Assembly (NCBI GenBank): GCA_020853885.1
Contig: JADYXZ010000020.1
Location: forward strand, 310,001-374,000
DNA from: Bradyrhizobiaceae bacterium
Lineage (GTDB): Bacteria > Pseudomonadota > Alphaproteobacteria > Rhizobiales > Xanthobacteraceae
Length of the DNA stretch: 64,000 bases
Reading direction: 5' to 3'
Every line of letters starts with the position of its first letter. Positions within the stretch are counted from its first letter, which is position 1. Below are positions 40,695-49,460 of this stretch, piece after piece. A program made the translations under genes and the position numbers. A model generated the notes under the pieces. The model did no database searches, was not told the DNA's origin, and saw only the letters and a program-made list of their open reading frames with translations.

Positions 40695-42139
40695 AGCAGA
40701 ACCAGTTCGACGTCATCGTGGTGGGATCGGGTGCCGGGGGCGGCGTCGTCGCGGGCGAGCTCGCGTACGGCGGCCGCGAGGTGCTGCTTCTCGAGATTGG
40801 GGACCACCATCCCACCGAGAGCTTCCGGCGGTGGGAGGTGAAGGCCACACGGGATCTGTTCTGGCCGGTGCGTTTCGCGCCGCTGCCGGATGGCGACGTG
40901 CTGACGCTGCTGTCGGGACGATGCGTCGGCGGGACCACGACGATCAACACGAAGGTCGGGCTGCGCGCGCACGCTCGCGATGTCGCCAAGTGGCACGCCG
41001 CGACAGGCCTGACGAACAACCAGGGGGAGCCGTTCCCGGTCGAGGAACTCGAACCGTACTACGATCGGGTGGAGCACCTGCTTGGCGTGCGGGAACGCGA
41101 CGACTGGGACAAGTGTGTCTATACCGCGCAGGCCGGCTTCCGCGCCCTGGGAGCGGAGCTCAAGCCCGTCCGTTCGTACACGGATGCAGACTGCATGCGC
41201 TATGGCTCCTGCATCCAGGGGTGTCCCACGGGTGCCGGCAAGTCGACGATGAACACCTACATTGCCAGGGCGATCGATAGCGCCGCGCTCGACCTGCGCA
41301 CCGGCGCGCGCGTCGAGCGCGTGATCATCGAGGACTCCGGCGGAGGTCCGCGGGCGGTCGGAATAGAGTATGCGGACGCCACCGGAAAGCTGCATACCGT
41401 GCGCGCATCTTTCGTGGTCGTGGCTGCCGGGGCGCTGAATACGCCGCAACTCCTGCTCCGCTCCGGCCTGGCAAACCCTTCGATCGGACGGCATCTCGGC
41501 CTGCACCCGCTGCGCCTCGTGTACGGCCTGTTCGACGAGCCGCAGGACGCGCACAGGGTCTACCCGATCTCTGCGCACTGCATGAAGTACCGGCACGACG
41601 AGGACGGCGGCTTCGTGATCGAAGCTTCGACGGTCATGGACCCGATCGCTTTCGCGACGACAATCCGCGACGAGAACGGGCCGTTTTGGGGGCCGCAACT
41701 CGTCGAGGCCATGCGGGCGTACAGACACTGGAACGGGCTGCTCGCGATGGTCAACGACGAGAACAACGCTTCGGTGATCGTCGATGCCGACGGACGCGAG
41801 AGGTTCGAGGTCGACTTCCAGCCGCGCGAGCAGGAGCGTCTGGCGGCCGCGATGCGCTTCAGCCGGGAGGTTCTGGAAGCGGCAGGTGCGAAGAAGGTCT
41901 GCTGGACCGGCGTGATCGCCACCCACGTTCAGGGGAGCTGCCGGATGGGAGACGATCCGGCGCGATCCGTAGTCGACCGGAACTGCGAAACGCACGAGGT
42001 GAAGGGCCTGTTCGTCGGAGACGCGTCGCTCGTTCCACGGACGCTCTCCGTCAATCCGTCGCTGACGGTGATGGCGCTTGCGACCCGGCTCGCGGAGCAT
42101 CTCGAGATGGCGATGTCCGGAGAGTTGGCGGCTGCCTGA
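40691..42139 (+). CDS. GMC-family FAD-dependent alcohol/sugar dehydrogenase
   Basis: 482 residues. FAD motif VVGSGAGGGVVAGEL (about residues 11-25), second FAD stretch GRCVGGTTTINTKV, a cysteine-rich loop CMRYGSCIQGCPTGAGK, and the GMC C-terminal domain with HVQGSCRMGDDPARS and NPSLTVMALATRLAEHL. It should oxidise a primary or secondary alcohol or sugar, passing electrons to a membrane acceptor with the adjacent gamma subunit. No cytochrome subunit is adjacent. Base use is slightly less GC-biased than in neighbouring core genes, so it may be accessory. Confidence 0.88.
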   Translation: MKQNQFDVIVVGSGAGGGVVAGELAYGGREVLLLEIGDHHPTESFRRWEVKATRDLFWPVRFAPLPDGDVLTLLSGRCVGGTTTINTKVGLRAHARDVAKWHAATGLTNNQGEPFPVEELEPYYDRVEHLLGVRERDDWDKCVYTAQAGFRALGAELKPVRSYTDADCMRYGSCIQGCPTGAGKSTMNTYIARAIDSAALDLRTGARVERVIIEDSGGGPRAVGIEYADATGKLHTVRASFVVVAAGALNTPQLLLRSGLANPSIGRHLGLHPLRLVYGLFDEPQDAHRVYPISAHCMKYRHDEDGGFVIEASTVMDPIAFATTIRDENGPFWGPQLVEAMRAYRHWNGLLAMVNDENNASVIVDADGRERFEVDFQPREQERLAAAMRFSREVLEAAGAKKVCWTGVIATHVQGSCRMGDDPARSVVDRNCETHEVKGLFVGDASLVPRTLSVNPSLTVMALATRLAEHLEMAMSGELAAA

Positions 42140-42255
42140 GCGTTGACGCTTTTTATTCCGCCCTCCTCCGTCCAGCTAGTGGCCCCGATTCGCGCGTGAT
42201 AGCTTCGCGCGTGCGTTGATTCGTGCGTTCATTCTCACCCGCAGGGAGAACGCCC

Positions 42256-42765
42256 ATGTCGCTCACCGTACTCGCGTGGCTTGCAGTCGGTGCGTACGCG
42301 CTGCACATCCTCGAAGAACGCATCCTCGGCTGGTTCGACTGGGCGAAAAAGACCATGAACCTGTCGATGGACTGGAACACCTATACGGCGATCGAGGTCG
42401 TGTTCCTGATCGTCGGAGCGATTGCGGCGATGCTCGCGCCGGCGCTGCCGGTGCTGGCGCTCGCGTTCGCAGCCCTCCTCGTCATCAACGTGACCTTCTT
42501 CCATCTGCTGCCGATGGTGATCTCGGGCGGCACCTTCTCGCCCGGCGCGATCTCCGGCGTGCTCTTGTTCTACCCGGTCGGCTACTATGCCTATGCCGGC
42601 AGCGGGCTGCCGCAGAGCATGGTGCTGTGGTCGGTCGCGATCGGGGCGGCGGTGATCCTGTGGCCGGTCGTGCTGTTGAAGCTCAAGGACCAGCCGTATT
42701 TCCGGGCCTCCGGCAACAGCGCGGCGGCGCTGCCGACGCGCCGGCTCGCCAAGCGCCGGAAGTAG
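42256..42765 (+). CDS. HXXEE-domain membrane protein
   Basis: 169 residues from ATG 42256, with GGGAGA upstream. The HXXEE motif (ALHILEERILGWFDWAKK) is near the N-terminus, followed by hydrophobic helices containing a conserved His (INVTFFHLLPMV) and FSPGAISGVLLFYPVGYYAY. The function of this family is unknown. It may form part of the same accessory block as the GMC dehydrogenase, 117 bases upstream. Confidence 0.78.
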   Translation: MSLTVLAWLAVGAYALHILEERILGWFDWAKKTMNLSMDWNTYTAIEVVFLIVGAIAAMLAPALPVLALAFAALLVINVTFFHLLPMVISGGTFSPGAISGVLLFYPVGYYAYAGSGLPQSMVLWSVAIGAAVILWPVVLLKLKDQPYFRASGNSAAALPTRRLAKRRK

Positions 42766-42795
42766 CCGGCGAACCCTCGTTTTCCGGGCCGTTTT

Positions 42796-42832
42796 GCAGG
42801 ATCGAAGCCCCGCTTTGGGGCTTTGATCCTGC
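42796..42832. other. Strong hairpin between the HXXEE gene and leuD
   Basis: A 16-bp stem (one G-T wobble) of GCAGGATC-type sequence with a five-base loop, 54 bases before leuD. No T-run follows on either strand, so it is not a standard terminator; it may be a leader structure of leuDB. Confidence 0.55.
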
Positions 42833-42886
42833 GCGCCCTGTCGCTAGAACAGGGGCCGCAACCGGCCAGGAAACGAGTTCTCGCGC

Positions 42887-43492
42887 ATGGAAAAGTTCAC
42901 CACTCTCGAAGGCGTCGCCGCACCCTTGAAGCTGATGAATGTCGACACCGACATGATCATCCCCAAGCAGTACCTGAAGACGATCAAGCGCACGGGGCTC
43001 GGCAAGGGCCTGTTCTCCGAGCTGCGCTACAAGGACGACGGCAGCGAGAACCCGGACTTCGTGCTGAACAAGCCGGCCTACCGTCAGGCGAAGATCCTCG
43101 TCGCCGCCGACAATTTCGGCTGCGGCTCCTCGCGCGAGCACGCGCCGTGGGCGCTCCTCGACTTCGGCATCCGCTGCGTGATCTCCACGTCGTTCGCCGA
43201 CATCTTCTACAACAACTGCTTCAAGAACGGCATCCTGCCGATCCAGGTGAAGCCGGAAGAGCTGGAGAAGCTGTTCGACGACGCCGAGCGCGGTGCGAAC
43301 GCGAAGCTGACGATCGATCTCGAGAAACAGGAAATCCGCGGGCCGGACGGCGGCGTAATCAAGTTCGACATCGATCCGTTCCGCAAGCGTTGCCTGCTCA
43401 ACGGCCTCGACGACATCGGGCTGACGATGGAGAAGGCGCCGAAGATCGAAGGCTTCGAGCAGAAGGCGGCGCAATCGCGCCCGTGGCTCTGA
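42887..43492 (+). CDS. leuD: 3-isopropylmalate dehydratase small subunit
   Basis: 201 residues. [20 protein letters not shown] and the [20 protein letters not shown] active-site loop are diagnostic of the swivelling small subunit. It works with LeuC. Two bases separate its stop from the leuB start. Confidence 0.97.
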   Translation: MEKFTTLEGVAAPLKLMNVDTDMIIPKQYLKTIKRTGLGKGLFSELRYKDDGSENPDFVLNKPAYRQAKILVAADNFGCGSSREHAPWALLDFGIRCVISTSFADIFYNNCFKNGILPIQVKPEELEKLFDDAERGANAKLTIDLEKQEIRGPDGGVIKFDIDPFRKRCLLNGLDDIGLTMEKAPKIEGFEQKAAQSRPWL

Positions 43493-43494
43493 TC

Positions 43495-44610
43495 ATGGCG
43501 GCATTCAAGGTTCTGCTCCTGCCGGGCGACGGCATCGGCCCGGAAGTCATGGCGCAGGCGAGGAACGTGATCGCCTGGCTGGAGAAGGCGGGCGTCGCGA
43601 AGTTCGAGCTGGACGAAGACCTCGTCGGCGGCGGCGCCTACGAGGCGCACGGCAAGGCGATCTCGGAAGCGGCGATGGACAAGGCGCTCGCGGCGGACGC
43701 CGTGCTGTTCGGCGCGGTCGGCGGGCCGAAGTGGGACAAGGTGCCCTACGACGTGCGGCCGGAGGCGGGGCTCCTGCGGCTGCGCAAGGATCTCGTGCTG
43801 TTCGCGAACCTGCGGCCGGCGATCTGCTATCCGGCGCTCGCGGACGCATCGAGCCTGAAGCGCGAACTCGTCGACGGGCTCGACATCGTGATCGTGCGCG
43901 AGCTCACGGGCGGCGTCTATTTCGGCGAGCCGAAGACCATCACCGACCTCGGCAACGGGCAGAAGCGGGCGGTCGACACGCAGGTCTACGACACCTACGA
44001 GATCGAGCGCATCGCGCGCGTCGCCTTCGAGCTGGCGCGGACGCGCCGGAACAAGGTCACGTCGATGGAAAAGCGCAACGTGATGAAGACGGGCGTGCTG
44101 TGGAACGAGGTCGTCACGCAGGTGCATGCGCGCGAATACAAGGACGTCGAGCTCGAGCACCAGCTCGCGGACGCGGGCGGCATGCAGCTCGTGCGCAACC
44201 CCAAGCAGTTCGACGTGATCGTCACGGACAATCTGTTCGGCGACATGCTGTCGGACGTTGCCGCCATGCTCACCGGCTCGCTCGGCATGCTGCCGTCGGC
44301 CTCGCTCGGCGAAGTGGACGCGAAAACGAAGAAGCGCCGCGCGCTCTATGAGCCGGTGCACGGCTCCGCGCCCGACATCGCCGGAAAAGGGCTCGCCAAT
44401 CCGATCGCCATGATCGGCTCGCTCAGCATGGCGCTGCGCTACAGCTTCGGGCTCTCGCAGGCGGCCGACATGATCGAGCAGGCGATCTCCAACGTGCTCG
44501 CCAAGGGTCTGCGCACGGCGGACATCGCCGCCGGGGCGAAGGCGGTCGGCACGGGCGAGATGGGCGAGGCGATCGTCGCGGAGCTCGACACGCTCGCGGC
44601 GCGGGCCTAA
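43495..44610 (+). CDS. leuB: 3-isopropylmalate dehydrogenase
   Basis: 371 residues from ATG 43495. [13 protein letters not shown], the NAD-binding and substrate residues in [25 protein letters not shown] and [20 protein letters not shown] are intact. It oxidises and decarboxylates 3-isopropylmalate with NAD, the third leucine step. Cotranscribed with leuD. Confidence 0.98.
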   Translation: MAAFKVLLLPGDGIGPEVMAQARNVIAWLEKAGVAKFELDEDLVGGGAYEAHGKAISEAAMDKALAADAVLFGAVGGPKWDKVPYDVRPEAGLLRLRKDLVLFANLRPAICYPALADASSLKRELVDGLDIVIVRELTGGVYFGEPKTITDLGNGQKRAVDTQVYDTYEIERIARVAFELARTRRNKVTSMEKRNVMKTGVLWNEVVTQVHAREYKDVELEHQLADAGGMQLVRNPKQFDVIVTDNLFGDMLSDVAAMLTGSLGMLPSASLGEVDAKTKKRRALYEPVHGSAPDIAGKGLANPIAMIGSLSMALRYSFGLSQAADMIEQAISNVLAKGLRTADIAAGAKAVGTGEMGEAIVAELDTLAARA

Positions 44611-44641
44611 TCCGCGGTCGTCAGAAGTAGAGTCTTCCCGG

Positions 44642-44717
44642 CGTCATTGCGAGCGAAGCGAAGCAATCCAGCGGACGGAAAACTGGATTGCTTCGGCGCT
44701 TCGCGTCTCGCAATGAC
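44642..44717. repeat. Large imperfect palindromic repeat after leuB
   Basis: Arms GTCATTGCGAGCGAAGCG and the reverse complement near CGTCTCGCAATGAC, with inner arms GAAGCAATCCA / TGGATTGCTTC. This CGTCATTGCGAG...CAATGACG repeat is abundant between genes in many Rhizobiales (from memory). Non-coding. Confidence 0.8.
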
Positions 44718-44812
44718 GGCGACTCCGCCTGCCCGCGAATGTATAGTAGCCGCGCTGGCTGCTCGCGCTTTCGCGCTCGCCAGCGCGGCGCGAGCATGAG
44801 TGGAGTGTGTTG

Positions 44813-45097
44813 TCAGAAGCCCGAGGCGCCTTCGAACGGCCGCAACAGCGGCAGGCGCGAGCCTTCGATGCTGCCCTGCGAGAACGGGCCGTAGCTCGGG
44901 AAGCGCGATTCCACCGGGAACGCATACTCGTGATAGCGGGCGGTGCCCGGCTTCACCACCGTGCCGGCGTCGAGGTAGCTCCGCTTCTGAATGGTGATGC
45001 GGGTGCGCGCGCGCTCCTGCGCATCAACGGGAATGCTGGCGGCGAGCAGACCGATCGCTGCCGTGGCGGCGCCGAGGACGAGCAGTTTCGAACGCAT
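44813..45097 (-). CDS. Small exported protein divergent from an ECF sigma factor
   Basis: 94 residues from ATG 45097, with GAGG seven bases upstream. Signal peptide (LLVLGAATAAIGLLAASIPV, cleavage after DAQ). The mature protein contains RITIQKRSYLDAGTVV, then RYHEYAFPVESRFPSYGPFS and RLPLLRPFEG. Unknown function. It starts 154 bases from the divergent sigma factor gene and is a natural candidate target of it. Confidence 0.7.
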   Translation of the reverse strand: MRSKLLVLGAATAAIGLLAASIPVDAQERARTRITIQKRSYLDAGTVVKPGTARYHEYAFPVESRFPSYGPFSQGSIEGSRLPLLRPFEGASGF

Positions 45098-45250
45098 GTG
45101 AACCTCGATTGTTGACGCGTGCATTCTAGTCGGGATTCGGCGATGCAGCAAAGCCGAAGTCCGCGGATTGCCACCCGCCGATTGCCTCCGGCATCTTTCC
45201 ATTCAATACTTTCGCGACGGTTTGGTTGCGGCCGATAAATCGAGCGAATT

Positions 45251-45757
45251 GTGTCCTGCAAGTCACACGCGGATTTGCCGTCCCTGCTGCCCCGGCTCGT
45301 GGCGTTCGCGCGCACGATCATCGGGGACGCGGATTCGGCGCGCGACCTCGTGCAGGCGGCGGCGGCGCGGGCGCTCGCTGCCCGGCAAGTGCCCGACGCG
45401 CCGCGCGCCTATCGCGCATGGGTGTTCAAAATCGTCCGCAACGCCGCTTTCGATGAGTTGCGCGCGCGGGCGCAGCGCAGGCAGCAGCCGCCGGCGCCGG
45501 CCGTGGACCTGTGGCGCTATGACGACGCGTATATCGCCAAGATCACGGTCGAGCAGGGGTTGGCCGCGATCGCGCCGGCGCACCGGGAGATCATCGCGCT
45601 GATCGACATCGGCGGCTTCAGCTACGCGGAGACCGCGGACATGATCGGGGTGCCGATCGGGACCATCATGAGTCGCATTGCCCGGGCGCGGGCGGCGCTG
45701 CTACAGGCGATCGAGGAAAGCAGCGTCAGACCGTTGAAATCGAGCCATGGCCACTGA
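45251..45757 (+). CDS. ECF-type RNA polymerase sigma factor
   Basis: 168 residues from a GTG. Region 2 is seen in LVAFARTIIGDADSARDLVQ and YRAWVFKIVRNAAFDELRAR, and region 4 in HREIIALIDIGGFSYAETAD followed by GVPIGTIMSRIARARAALLQ. It would direct RNA polymerase to stress-type promoters. The anti-sigma gene overlaps its 3' end by 11 bases. Confidence 0.92.
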   Translation: MSCKSHADLPSLLPRLVAFARTIIGDADSARDLVQAAAARALAARQVPDAPRAYRAWVFKIVRNAAFDELRARAQRRQQPPAPAVDLWRYDDAYIAKITVEQGLAAIAPAHREIIALIDIGGFSYAETADMIGVPIGTIMSRIARARAALLQAIEESSVRPLKSSHGH

Positions 45758-46457
45758 CCGAGCATCGCAAGACGAACTTCTGCTGAATGCGCTTGTCGAC
45801 GGCGAGCTGTCGCCGCGCGAGCGCGCGGCGGCGGCATCGCGTCTGGCGAGCGACCGGGAGTTCGCGCGCGCCTATGCGGTGCTCATGCGACTGAAGGCTT
45901 CGGTGGTGGAAGGCGCGGAGGAAGCGGGAACGGTCGCCGTGCGGCTGCCGCGGCAGCGCGACCGGCGGATCGCCGTTGCCGCCGGTGTGGCGGCGGTCCT
46001 GGTGGCGCTCATCGCCGGCGGCGCGATGGATTGGCTGGTGGAGCGAGAGGCACCACAGGCGGAAATTGCGACGCAAACGGTGAAGCTCGTTTCCTTCACG
46101 CAGCCGGCCGTGCTTCCCGATCTCGTTCCGGCCGGCCTTAAGCTCACGGCCACCGCGACGCAGCGCGGCACCAACGGTGAAGTATTGATCGCCACGTATC
46201 TCGGCCCGCGCGGCTGCAGGCTCGAACTGCGCGTGCAGCGCGCTGAAGGCGCCGTGGTCACGGCAGACGGGACCGACCGCCGAAACTGGCAAGTCGGCGA
46301 CCTGGTCTATCAGCTGGTTGCCTACGGCATGCCGGCGGAGCGTTTCATCGCCGTTGCCGAAGCGGCCGAACGCGCCACCCGTGCCGGCGGTTCGCCGGTT
46401 GCCCCCGGCCGGCGGCTGCGGGAGGCGCGGATTTCCGCGCCGCCCTGTCTCGCCTGA
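45747..46457 (+). CDS. Membrane-spanning anti-sigma factor
   Basis: 236 residues. N-terminal anti-sigma-like domain (ELLLNALVDGELSPRERAAA), one transmembrane helix (about 75-93), and a periplasmic domain with NGEVLIATYLGPRGCRLELR. There is no zinc-binding HXXXCXXC motif, so sensing is probably through the periplasmic part. The overlap with the sigma gene fixes the partner. The next gene, a sulfite-dehydrogenase-like enzyme, may be part of the regulon. Confidence 0.83.
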   Translation: MATDRASQDELLLNALVDGELSPRERAAAASRLASDREFARAYAVLMRLKASVVEGAEEAGTVAVRLPRQRDRRIAVAAGVAAVLVALIAGGAMDWLVEREAPQAEIATQTVKLVSFTQPAVLPDLVPAGLKLTATATQRGTNGEVLIATYLGPRGCRLELRVQRAEGAVVTADGTDRRNWQVGDLVYQLVAYGMPAERFIAVAEAAERATRAGGSPVAPGRRLREARISAPPCLA

Positions 46458-46559
46458 CAGGGAATAAATTTTCCTCCTCGTTCGTTTCTTCCCGACCGCT
46501 GTCGTGACGCGATCGCGACAGACCCCGCCATTCCGGCGAGGAGACAACGGGAGGGAACC

Positions 46560-47924
46560 ATGTCTGGGAAGATCGAACGATCCATCGAGGAACTCTATCT
46601 CGAAGACCCCGAACGCGCCGACGCCAGGATATTCGGGCGGAAAGCGGGAACGAACCGCCGCGGATTTCTGGAAAGCGCGGGCCTCGCGGCGGTGGGTGCC
46701 GCGGTCGGCGGCGCCATTCCATTCAGCCAGAACATGCCGGCGGGGCTCATCCCTGCTGCATTTGCCCAGGACAAGGGTGCGGCACCCGCCCCGGCAGCGG
46801 CACCCGCCGCGCCGAAAGGGCCGATCCATCTCGACTTCCCCGGCAAGGACAAAGGTCTTGTCGTGATCGGCGAGAAGCCGCTCGTTGCCGAGACGCCCGA
46901 GCATCTGCTCAACGACGACACGACGCCGATCGACAAATTCTACATCCGCAACAACGGACAGATTCCGGACGAAGCGAAGGACCCGGACAAGTGGGTCATC
47001 AAGATCGACGGCGAGGTGAACAAGCCGTTCGAGATCACGCTCGGGGAGCTGAAGTCGAAATACAAAGCGCAGACGCTGCGCATGGTGCTGGAATGCGGCG
47101 GCAACGGGCGCTCGTTCTTCACGCCGCGCGCGAGCGGCAACCAGTGGACGAACGGCGGCGCCGGCTGTGCCGAGTGGACGGGCGTGCGGCTCGCCGACGT
47201 TCTGAAAGCGGCCGGCGTGAAGCCGTCCGGCATCTACACCGCGCATTACGCGGCCGATGTGCATCTGTCCGGCGATCCGAACCGCCCGACGCTGTCGCGC
47301 GGCGTGCGCATCGCGAAGGCGATGGAGCCGGAATCGATGATCGTGTGGGGGATGAACGGCAAGCCGCTGCCGAACATCCACGGCGGGCCGGTCCGGCTGC
47401 TCATTCCGGGATGGGCGGGCTCCGCGTCGCAGAAGTGGCTGACGCGCATCTCGATCCGCGACAAGGAACACGACGGTCCCGGCATGACCGGCACGTCGTA
47501 CCGCCTCGCCATCAAGCCGATGGTGCCGGGCGACAAGGCCGACCCGAAGAACTTCCGGATTCTGGAATCGATGCCGGTGCGATCGATCATCACGGCGCCG
47601 GCGAACGGCGCGAAGCTCGCCGCCGGTACCCGCGATGTTGCGCTGCGCGGGGCATCGTGGGCCGGCGATCTCTCGGTTCAGCGGGTCGACATCTCGATCG
47701 ACTACGGCCAGTCGTGGCAGGCGGCGAAACTCGAAAAGCCGAAGAACAAGTTCGACTGGCAGCGCTGGACGGCGACCCTCAAGCTGCCGTCGGACGGCTA
47801 TTTCGAGATCTGGTCGCGGGCGACGGACAGCAAGGGCAAGATGCAGCCGCATGTGGCGCCGAACTGGAATCCGAGCGGTTACGGCGGCAATCCCTTCCAC
47901 CGGATCGCGGTGCTGGTCGGCTGA
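46560..47924 (+). CDS. Sulfite oxidase/dehydrogenase family molybdoprotein (SorA/SoxC-like), Tat-exported
   Basis: 454 residues with GGGAGG before the ATG. A twin-arginine signal (NRRGFLESAGLAAVG; Arg 33-34) directs it folded to the periplasm. The molybdenum ligand is Cys 179 in MVLECGGNGRSFF; GPVRLLIPGWAGSASQKWL and the C-terminal dimerisation domain (DISIDYGQSWQAA) complete the family. With the adjacent monohaem cytochrome it resembles SorAB, oxidising sulfite to sulfate. SoxC of thiosulfate oxidation is the alternative, but no other sox genes are seen. Confidence 0.9.
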   Translation: MSGKIERSIEELYLEDPERADARIFGRKAGTNRRGFLESAGLAAVGAAVGGAIPFSQNMPAGLIPAAFAQDKGAAPAPAAAPAAPKGPIHLDFPGKDKGLVVIGEKPLVAETPEHLLNDDTTPIDKFYIRNNGQIPDEAKDPDKWVIKIDGEVNKPFEITLGELKSKYKAQTLRMVLECGGNGRSFFTPRASGNQWTNGGAGCAEWTGVRLADVLKAAGVKPSGIYTAHYAADVHLSGDPNRPTLSRGVRIAKAMEPESMIVWGMNGKPLPNIHGGPVRLLIPGWAGSASQKWLTRISIRDKEHDGPGMTGTSYRLAIKPMVPGDKADPKNFRILESMPVRSIITAPANGAKLAAGTRDVALRGASWAGDLSVQRVDISIDYGQSWQAAKLEKPKNKFDWQRWTATLKLPSDGYFEIWSRATDSKGKMQPHVAPNWNPSGYGGNPFHRIAVLVG

Positions 47925-47934
47925 GCGAGTGCAC

Positions 47935-48321
47935 ATGACCGCAATACGCAAGGGACGGGCGGCTGTCGCCGCCCGTCTTCTGGTTCTCGCGATGACAACG
48001 TCCGCGCTCTCGCTGCCGCCCGGCGCGGCAAGCGCGCAGCAAACCTTCACGCCGCGTGAAGAGGAGCCGGAGGAGTTTCCCGACGCGCCGGGGCGCGAGG
48101 AAACCTTCTACTTCTGCACGGCGTGCCACAACTTCAAGCTTGTGGCGCAGCAGGGCATGAGCCGGCCGCGCTGGGACGGTACGCTCGATTTCATGACGGA
48201 GCGGCACGGGATGCCGAAGCTCGAGGGCAAGGACCGCGACGTGATCCTCGATTATCTGGAGCAGGCGTTTCCCGAAACGACGGCGACGCCGGGCTGGCAG
48301 AATCCGTTTCTCAAGCGATGA
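47935..48321 (+). CDS. Monohaem c-type cytochrome, partner of the sulfite-dehydrogenase-like enzyme
   Basis: 128 residues from ATG 47935, ten bases after the molybdoprotein stop. Signal peptide (LLVLAMTTSALSLPPGAASA), then one haem site FYFCTACHNFK (Cys 61, Cys 64, His 65) and a candidate distal methionine in MSRPRW or HGMPKLEG. It fits SorB-like electron acceptors. Its maturation would need the Ccm system encoded at 24-28 kb. Confidence 0.85.
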   Translation: MTAIRKGRAAVAARLLVLAMTTSALSLPPGAASAQQTFTPREEEPEEFPDAPGREETFYFCTACHNFKLVAQQGMSRPRWDGTLDFMTERHGMPKLEGKDRDVILDYLEQAFPETTATPGWQNPFLKR

Positions 48322-48345
48322 GCGAAGGATCGGGCGGCGGGCGGC

Positions 48346-49347
48346 CTAGCGGCCGACGATGCGCCCGCGCAGCTGCGGATTGCGCTTGGCGTGCAGCCAG
48401 TCATTCACGAGCTTCGGCGTCGCGCTGACGAAGGAGCCGTGCGCGTTGCAGAAGTTCCGCTTCAGTTCGGCGCGGGCGAAGAATTCCGCGAGCTGGTCGT
48501 CGCCGCCGGCGCTCATGAGCGTCGCGCGGTCGAGGAGGCAGGCGAATTCGCCGAGCGCAACCATTTCCGGGCCGGAATTGCACCACCAGCCAACGAGGCC
48601 AAAGCGCGGATCGCTCCAGGCGCCGGCGACGGCGAGGCAGTTGCGCCATCCGCTCCTGACATGGATGCGCATGTTCACGGCGGGGAGATCGCCGAACTTC
48701 GTGCGCACCTTGCCGCTCGTCTCCTGCAGGTCGGCATCGATGTCCGACTCGGCGGCGAGCGCGGTCACGGCTTCCAGGGCGTCGGGCTCGGCCATGCCTT
48801 CGTCGCCGGGCCGGTAGAACGAGAGGCGGACATAGGCGCCGGGCGATTCGGCGTTGCCGAACGTGAGCTCATCCTTGCGGCCGCCGCCGAACCGATGGCG
48901 GCGCACCTGATAGCGCGCGTCGAGGCCGTCGAGCGCGGACGATTCCAGTGCAAAGGCGCCGTGCGCCCGCGCGCTTTCGATCCATTCGGGCCGGCGTTCG
49001 GCAGCCGGTGCAAGGGAAGGGAGCGCGGGCGGAGATTCGACCAGATCGTTGACGAGGATCACCGCCATGATGGCGACGGCGCCATAGGCGAGGCGGGTCG
49101 AAGGGGCGACGTCGCGCGGGTTCGGCAATCGATCGTTGAGGGCGACCGCGAGGTCGCGGAGGAGGAAAAGACCGCGCAGCGCGCGGAACGAAGCGCGCGC
49201 CGTCCAGGCGGACGAGGCGGCCGCAAAGGCGCGGACGTCCCGCCAGAGCGAAGCGGCGGCTCCCGGCCTCCCGTCGAAGGCGGCGAGCGGCCGGGCGCCG
49301 GCAAGGGCTCGCGCGGCGCGAACGGGCGCGACAGGCTTGAAAGACAC
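48346..49347 (-). CDS. Uncharacterised protein with one membrane helix
   Basis: 333 residues from a GTG at 49347 with GGGAGGGGAG upstream. About 85 positively charged residues are followed by one hydrophobic helix (LAYGAVAIMAVILVNDLV) and a large domain with RYQVRRHRFGGGRKDELTFG, KVRTKFGDLPAVNMRIHVRS and FGLVGWWCNSGPEMVALGEF. Four cysteines are in the C-terminal part. No known family was recognised. The gene is divergent from asd by 113 bases. Confidence 0.65.
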   Translation of the reverse strand: MSFKPVAPVRAARALAGARPLAAFDGRPGAAASLWRDVRAFAAASSAWTARASFRALRGLFLLRDLAVALNDRLPNPRDVAPSTRLAYGAVAIMAVILVNDLVESPPALPSLAPAAERRPEWIESARAHGAFALESSALDGLDARYQVRRHRFGGGRKDELTFGNAESPGAYVRLSFYRPGDEGMAEPDALEAVTALAAESDIDADLQETSGKVRTKFGDLPAVNMRIHVRSGWRNCLAVAGAWSDPRFGLVGWWCNSGPEMVALGEFACLLDRATLMSAGGDDQLAEFFARAELKRNFCNAHGSFVSATPKLVNDWLHAKRNPQLRGRIVGR

Positions 49348-49460
49348 GCCGCTCCCCTCCCAGCCGGATGGCGTTGCGAATGGGGGCTTTCTCGCGTAGA
49401 AGCCGCTCCAATTCGGTTTCCTTGCAGCCGGCCGCAGCGCGGATTTTCGGCGGAGAGTGA

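Noticed and set aside
47922-48321. Sox cluster membership of the molybdoprotein and cytochrome
   Set aside because: No soxXYZAB genes are adjacent, so a SorAB-type sulfite dehydrogenase is the simpler reading.
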